A stretch of DNA of 33,927 bases, taken from the NCBI GenBank assembly GCA_045545455.1, contig JAZQAY010000094.1:1-33927 (forward strand). The letters are read 5' to 3'. Positions within the stretch are counted from its first letter, which is position 1, and each line of letters opens with the position of its first letter. Both the position numbers and the translations under genes were made by a program. Positions 31,145 through 33,927 of this stretch are shown here, in pieces. This stretch comes from RUG754 sp045545455 (lineage in GTDB: Bacteria > Bacillota > Clostridia > Peptostreptococcales > Anaerovoracaceae). The notes beneath the pieces are model-generated. The model worked only from the letters and a program-made list of their open reading frames with translations, made no database searches and had not been told where the DNA came from.

Positions 31145-31574
31145 AACTGACAATAAAGAGCATTGGGTAGAGGAGATCGAGAGGAGCGACTGGAGAGCCG
31201 GTGCTTTTCTCGGGAGGCTCTTAAGGGAAGGCGAGTTTTTCGATGCTGTCGGGAATGATTCGAGAGTTCTTCTTCTGACAGAGGGTGACGAACTTATCTC
31301 TTACTGCACCTTTGCTGAAAAGGATGATATACAGCCTACGGACCTCACGCCCTGGGTGGGTTTCGTTTATACCTTCCCGGAGCACAGAGGTCACAGATAT
31401 GCAGGGCTTTTGTTCGAAGAGGTGGTGCGCCTTGCAAAGGAACGGCAGGTCGGGGAAGTCTACCTTTCAACCAATCATATCGGGCTTTACGAAAAGTATG
31501 GCTGGGAGTTTTTTGATATGATGGACGACATGGACGGAGAACCGTCGAGGGTATACGTTAAAAGGATTCATTAG
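31122..31574 (+). CDS. GNAT-family N-acetyltransferase
   Basis: This 150-aa protein has the GNAT order: N-terminal helix, beta hairpin LLLTEGDELISYCTFAEKDD, PWVGFVYTFPEHRGHRYAGLLFEEVVRLA (motif A, with the acetyl-CoA loop R-G-H-R-Y-A), and YLSTNHIGLYEKYGWEFFD (motif B). It would acetylate an amine; substrate unknown. Only a weak GGA lies before the ATG, and the start is inside the tail of the hydrolase remnant, so it was probably translationally coupled to that gene before it decayed. Confidence 0.88.
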   Translation: MKVAEYFETDNKEHWVEEIERSDWRAGAFLGRLLREGEFFDAVGNDSRVLLLTEGDELISYCTFAEKDDIQPTDLTPWVGFVYTFPEHRGHRYAGLLFEEVVRLAKERQVGEVYLSTNHIGLYEKYGWEFFDMMDDMDGEPSRVYVKRIH

Positions 31575-31601
31575 CAGCATTGTATTTTGCAGGAGGACGA
31601 C

Positions 31602-32747
31602 ATGAATCTGGTAATACACGACTTAAGCGAAAAAGAATGGAATAAGGTCAGTGCGGAGTACGAAGGCTGGAAGGTGATCTCAGACAATGGTGAGATCGGG
31701 CCCTGTATAGGATGCTTTTGCTGCTGGAGAAAGACTCCGGGGAAGTGCGTCATCGAGGACGGATATGATGACCTTGGAGCCCTGATCCACCATGCTGATG
31801 AGGTGACAGTGATCAGCAGGTACACCTACGGCGGCTTTTCATCCTACGTGAAGAATGTCTTTGACCGATGCATAGGCTACGTTCTTCCTTATTTCGAGGT
31901 GATAAAGGGTGAGACCCACCACATGAAGCGCTACTATGAGGATAAGCCATTCACCTTCATTTTTTACGGACATGGTCTGGGAAAAGAAGAAAAGGAAGCT
32001 GCCTTCAGGTATGTTGAAGCAGTATGCGCCAATATAAGGGGGCATGTAAAGGACCTCATATTCAAAGAATGTGAGTGTGAAACAGAGGTGCCGGAGCGCT
32101 CAGTGAAAGCAGAACCCGGTAGCCTGGCTATCCTTAACGGCAGCATGCGAAACGTAAAGGGTAACTCCGCTAAATTCGCACGTAAGCTTAAAGGATCGCT
32201 TAATGCCGATCCTGAGATCATCGACCTGAGAGACCATATGGATGACATGCCAGGGCTGGTGCACGAGCTCGAGAAGACTGAGACTATAGTGCTTTGCATG
32301 CCTCTTTATGTGGACGGTCTGCCTGCCCAGGTCATCAGGCTCTTCGAGACTTTCCGCAGCGAGTACCGCGGAGGTAAAGCCAGGATATACCTTCTCGCCA
32401 ACATGGGGCTCTATGAGAGCAGGCAGCTCCGGAATCTGTTCGGGGCTGTCAAACAGTGGTGCTCTGAGATGGACTTCGAGTATTGCGGAGGACTTGGCAT
32501 AAGCGCCGGAGAACTGGTGGGGACTTTGATCGATCAGAAGTCCTTTGACAAGATCTCAAATAAGAAGGTTGTCGAAGGCATAGACCGGTTGGCAAAAGCC
32601 ATCAACAGGAAAGTTGCCATGGGAGATGTTTTTGCGGAGCCTCACATGTTCCCAAGGAGTCTGTATATCGCCATTGCCAACGTGAACTGGTACAGACTGG
32701 CGAAGAAAGCCGGGATAAAACCGAAAGAACTTTACAAAAGGCTGTGA
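31602..32747 (+). CDS. tandem flavodoxin-like NAD(P)H-dependent oxidoreductase with Cys-rich motif
   Basis: This 381-aa protein starts at ATG 31602, with AGGAGG 5 bases upstream. The N-terminal half (1-165) has the FMN-reductase pattern GPCIGCFCCWRKTPGKC, whose five cysteines resemble iron-sulfur flavoproteins, and RYTYGGFSSYVKNVFDRCIGY. The second half (about 170-345) repeats the fold with LAILNGSMRNVKGNSAKFA (phosphate-binding loop) and ETIVLCMPLYVDGLPAQVIRLFETF. The final 40 residues are basic and aromatic. It is likely a cytoplasmic redox flavoprotein. The cysteine motif is present only in the first half, so the two domains probably do different jobs. Confidence 0.85.
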   Translation: MNLVIHDLSEKEWNKVSAEYEGWKVISDNGEIGPCIGCFCCWRKTPGKCVIEDGYDDLGALIHHADEVTVISRYTYGGFSSYVKNVFDRCIGYVLPYFEVIKGETHHMKRYYEDKPFTFIFYGHGLGKEEKEAAFRYVEAVCANIRGHVKDLIFKECECETEVPERSVKAEPGSLAILNGSMRNVKGNSAKFARKLKGSLNADPEIIDLRDHMDDMPGLVHELEKTETIVLCMPLYVDGLPAQVIRLFETFRSEYRGGKARIYLLANMGLYESRQLRNLFGAVKQWCSEMDFEYCGGLGISAGELVGTLIDQKSFDKISNKKVVEGIDRLAKAINRKVAMGDVFAEPHMFPRSLYIAIANVNWYRLAKKAGIKPKELYKRL

Positions 32748-32766
32748 GCCATAGGAGCGTGTAACT

Positions 32767-32973
32767 ATGAAGATCAACTGGATAGACGGATCCGAGATTA
32801 GCGTGGATCATGATCATGATGAAGTCGTCATCTCTGCAAACAGAGAAGGATTGATATCACTAGCTGGGCAGCTTACCGCGCTGGCTGAAGGCGAGCCCGG
32901 CGATCATATCCATTATGACGATAACAATTCACTGGAAAAGGGATCGGTTGAACTGATCATAGAAAGAAAATAA
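32767..32973 (+). CDS. Imm32-like immunity family small protein
   Basis: This 68-aa acidic protein contains VVISANREGLISLAGQLTALAEGEPGDHIHYDDNNSLEKGSVELIIERK, which matches my recollection of the Imm32 immunity family (AN..GL..LA..L..LA....G.HIHYD...SLE.GS.EL.I). Imm32 proteins were defined as partners of polymorphic toxins, but many occur alone. No toxin gene is adjacent. The start has GGAGCGTG about 7 bases upstream, and the stop overlaps the next gene's ATG by one base (TAATG), so the two are coupled. Confidence 0.72.
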   Translation: MKINWIDGSEISVDHDHDEVVISANREGLISLAGQLTALAEGEPGDHIHYDDNNSLEKGSVELIIERK

Positions 32974-33656
32974 TGTGTACGAGTATAGTTGTTAATAAGA
33001 AAAAGACCATCATTGGCTGGAACCTGGACATCCTTAACATGGAGCACAGGGTGAGACCCAATGAAGATGGAGTATATATTGAAATCAACGATGCCAAGGA
33101 AGGTTGGATGCCACTCTTCGGCGCTAACAGAAGGGGCGATTTCGTTGGCATGCCTACCTGCTGGCCGGCAGATAAGAGAAGCGATCCTATGGGTCCCGGA
33201 GAGAATGTGATCATGCTGGACATTGATCTTTTGCTTCAGAAGAAGACCCTTCAGGAGATTCGCGAGATAGCAGAGAAGGGCCCTGTGTACAGCATTCCCG
33301 GGCTGACCTTTATGTCAGCACTGTCGGACTGCGAAGGCAACGTGCTTCACATAATCCCGGGGCAGGGCATTAAGTATTATGAGAAGCCGGACCACGCCAT
33401 ACTAACTAACTTTTCACCATTCAAACAGGATTCCGAGACTCATCCCTGGATGGGCTGGGACAGATATCACAAGGCTGAAGAAATGCTTGACGCTGCTGCG
33501 GAAGATTTCAGCGCAGAGGATTGCTTTGAAATACTGAAAGCGGTGGCTCAGGAGGTCTGCCCAACGGTGGTATCCATGGTGTACGACATTGATGAAAAGA
33601 CCGTTTACTGGTGCGAAAACAGGAACTGGGAAAATATTGAGAAAGCAGCATTTTGA
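32973..33656 (+). CDS. N-terminal nucleophile (choloylglycine hydrolase-like) amidase
   Basis: This 227-aa protein begins MCTSIVV, so removal of Met exposes Cys2, the nucleophile of Ntn hydrolases of the choloylglycine/linear amide C-N hydrolase family. NLDI follows at about 18-21, and LTNFSPF lies at about 148. Typical bile salt hydrolases and penicillin V acylases are about 315-340 residues; this is about 100 shorter, so it belongs to a compact branch, and bile salt activity should not be assumed. It is translationally coupled to the Imm32-like gene and followed after 11 bases by a radical SAM gene. Confidence 0.8.
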   Translation: MCTSIVVNKKKTIIGWNLDILNMEHRVRPNEDGVYIEINDAKEGWMPLFGANRRGDFVGMPTCWPADKRSDPMGPGENVIMLDIDLLLQKKTLQEIREIAEKGPVYSIPGLTFMSALSDCEGNVLHIIPGQGIKYYEKPDHAILTNFSPFKQDSETHPWMGWDRYHKAEEMLDAAAEDFSAEDCFEILKAVAQEVCPTVVSMVYDIDEKTVYWCENRNWENIEKAAF

Positions 33657-33667
33657 GGGGGAACTGA

Positions 33668-33927
33668 ATGCACTTTGTGGATGCAAAAGGAATACTGACT
33701 GCGAACAACGGATTCCACGGTATGAACATATACCGTGGATGTTCACATGGGTGCATTTACTGTGACTCAAGGAGCAGATGCTACCGGTTCACACATTCTT
33801 TTGAAGATATCGAAGTAAAGCAGAATGCACCGGAACTTCTTGAAAAAGCCCTTGCTTCCAAGCGTAAAAAATGCATGATCGGTACCGGCGCCATGTCAGA
33901 CCCCTACATGCACTGCGAGAAGCAGCT
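33668..33927 (+). CDS. radical SAM protein, 5' part (runs off the window)
   Basis: The first 86 codons of a radical SAM enzyme. The [4Fe-4S] motif is C25-SHG-C29-IY-C32 (CxxxCxxC). The opening MHFVDAKGILTANNGFHGMNIYRGCSHGCIYCDSR and the later MIGTGAMSDPYMHCEK are typical of the SplB-like/Rv2578c group of radical SAM proteins, whose non-photolyase members are largely uncharacterised. The start ATG 33668 has GAGGGGG upstream. The end is outside the window. Confidence 0.88.
   Translation, partial: MHFVDAKGILTANNGFHGMNIYRGCSHGCIYCDSRSRCYRFTHSFEDIEVKQNAPELLEKALASKRKKCMIGTGAMSDPYMHCEKQ

Overview
The window looks like chromosomal DNA of an anaerobic, low-to-moderate GC Bacillota, most likely class Clostridia (Lachnospiraceae or a related gut or rumen lineage). 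The basis is strong Shine-Dalgarno sites with some GTG/TTG starts, a one-piece tmRNA, a tryptophan T-box, TrpB2, QueT, EcsC and VanY-type proteins, and an ECF sigma factor paired with a DUF4367-like anti-sigma protein. This is inferred from gene content; no 16S rRNA or other species marker is present.

Region 1 (1-9485) is visibly AT-richer than the rest. It holds an ECF sigma factor and membrane anti-sigma pair, a small secreted protein, a giant secreted Rhs/YD-repeat protein (about 2150 aa, with DNRLRE and two carbohydrate-binding-like domains), a membrane protein whose start overlaps the rhs stop (putative immunity protein), and a second membrane protein. It ends at a minus-strand tRNA-Pro/tRNA-Ala pair. 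The 3' end of tRNA-Ala faces the island, the orientation expected for insertion at a tRNA, although no integrase is visible.

Region 2 (9946-16764) holds a formate/nitrite-family channel, a complete five-gene dipeptide/oligopeptide ABC importer operon with a strong promoter and a twin-hairpin leader, and a DMT-family exporter.

Region 3 (16842-19278) holds tmRNA with a readable 11-residue tag, a 32-aa membrane micro-ORF, an XRE regulator and a membrane protein that share a C-terminal domain, and a second DMT transporter.

Region 4 (19383-24585) is envelope-oriented: an L,D-transpeptidase, then an ecsC-queT-hutD-vanY run with overlapping or closely spaced genes. ecsC appears to be leaderless, and the HutD protein carries a membrane-bound C-terminal extension.

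Region 5 (24596-26418) is a tryptophan T-box in front of a stand-alone trpB2.

Region 6 (26473-33927) is a same-strand row of small accessory genes: an HD-domain fusion, methyltransferases, an ICMT-like protein, a GNAT, a flavoprotein, an Imm32-like protein, an Ntn hydrolase and the start of a radical SAM gene. It contains at least three damaged genes (a methyltransferase lacking its SAM-binding motif, a PrsW-like protease and an alpha/beta hydrolase, the last two with internal deletions) and two reading frames that look like fusions retaining an internal ribosome binding site. The strongest leads are the sigma/Rhs/immunity island, the HTH plus membrane partner pair with a duplicated domain, the HutD-membrane fusion, and this decay/fusion zone.
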